Made by a program: the position numbers and the translations under genes. A DNA stretch of 58,641 nt from Archaeoglobi archaeon JdFR-42. GTDB lineage: Archaea; Halobacteriota; Archaeoglobi; Archaeoglobales; JdFR-42. Where the stretch lies: positions 1 to 58,641 of the forward strand of contig MTND01000029.1 in NCBI GenBank assembly GCA_002010305.1, given 5' to 3'. The notes under the pieces were generated by a model, which did no database searches, was not told the origin of the DNA, and saw only the letters and a list, made by a program, of their open reading frames with translations. Positions 58,472 through 58,641 of the stretch are shown piece by piece. The number at the start of each line of letters is the position of its first letter. Within the stretch, counting starts at the first letter, position 1.

Positions 58472-58641
58472 ATGAGTAGAAAGATCCTTTTAGCTATATC
58501 AGTAGTATCTCTCATATTTATAGTGGGTCTCAATACAGTCTCCATCTTCACAGCCTCCCACTCCCTCACCAACATCTCCCAGCCAGGCAACCAGATCTCG
58601 TGTGAAACCTGCCACAGCCAGATCCAGAGAGAACTGAACAA
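58472..58641 (+). CDS. Start of a secreted c-type cytochrome (partial, probably multihaem)
   Basis: The frame starts at ATG 58472 after GGAGATGA and runs off the right edge. It shows an N-terminal membrane or signal segment (SRKILLAISVVSLIFIVGL, residues 2-20), a short linker, and a haem-binding site C-E-T-C-H at about residue 48. The context QPGNQISCETCHSQI resembles large archaeal multihaem cytochromes. The cytochrome maturation operon at 10.9-15.9 kb would serve it. The number of haems cannot be known from this window. Confidence 0.8.
   Translation, partial: MSRKILLAISVVSLIFIVGLNTVSIFTASHSLTNISQPGNQISCETCHSQIQRELN

Overview
The window looks like a piece of the chromosome of an anaerobic euryarchaeon related to methanogens, ANME archaea or Archaeoglobi. 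The grounds are a Dph2 diphthamide enzyme, a HisA/HisF-related protein typical of methanogens, a sarcinarray-like surface protein, the archaeal CXXXY form of CcmE, TATA-box promoters 20-30 bases ahead of starts, and strong GGAGGTGA ribosome sites mixed with near-leaderless starts. A cytochrome c maturation cluster and the start of a secreted CxxCH protein at the right edge point to c-type (probably multihaem) cytochromes. Nothing here fixes the genus. No tRNA, rRNA, CRISPR array or insertion sequence was seen.

Layout. 1-5.3 kb: tail of an unknown gene, HisA/HisF-like protein, degenerate Cas4-like protein, sarcinarray-like protein, methyltransferase, a UGSC-type two-gene operon and an HTH regulator. 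5.4-7.9 kb: ABC uptake operon whose binding protein appears circularly permuted. 8-10.2 kb: redox cluster (glutaredoxin-like, thioredoxin, radical SAM, TrmB-like regulator, ferredoxin). 10.3-15.9 kb: membrane-bound regulator divergent from a cytochrome c maturation operon (CcmH-like, CcmI-like, CcmE, CcmF, second CcmH-like, NfeD-like). 16-20.6 kb: flavin-type oxidase, Met/Gly/Tyr-rich secreted protein, 4-oxalocrotonate tautomerase, dCMP deaminase, then a 33-residue peptide gene just ahead of a SPASM radical SAM enzyme, and a P-loop-less RecA/KaiC-like protein. 20.7-25.7 kb: glmM, moaE, a copper-type P-ATPase with a broken C-terminal metal domain, and its regulator. 25.8-43.5 kb: mostly housekeeping genes (rpiA, surE, mtaD, aminotransferase, hisG, cbiB, dph2, hpt, ppsA, serA, homocitrate/isopropylmalate synthase family, acyl-CoA ligase) with a tiny zinc ribbon gene and a small regulator.

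43.6-55.5 kb is a hydrogenase island: all six Hyp maturation genes (hypD-hypC on minus, hypF-hypE on plus, hypB-hypA on minus), the small and large subunits of a [NiFe] hydrogenase, its C-terminal protease, a half-size ferritin-like protein, and an AAA ATPase plus coiled-coil membrane protein translationally coupled to hypA. The small subunit has no export signal and carries Asp in place of the first proximal-cluster Cys. 55.5-57.8 kb holds two iron-sulfur proteins. The right end has a sparse stretch and the start of a CxxCH cytochrome.

Best candidates for something undescribed: the peptide plus radical SAM pair at 18.4-19.8 kb, the AAA ATPase/membrane coiled-coil pair coupled to hypBA, the permuted binding protein, and the unusual hydrogenase small subunit. 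Two single-base reading-frame breaks (copper ATPase C-terminus, TauE-like start) could be real or could be assembly errors.
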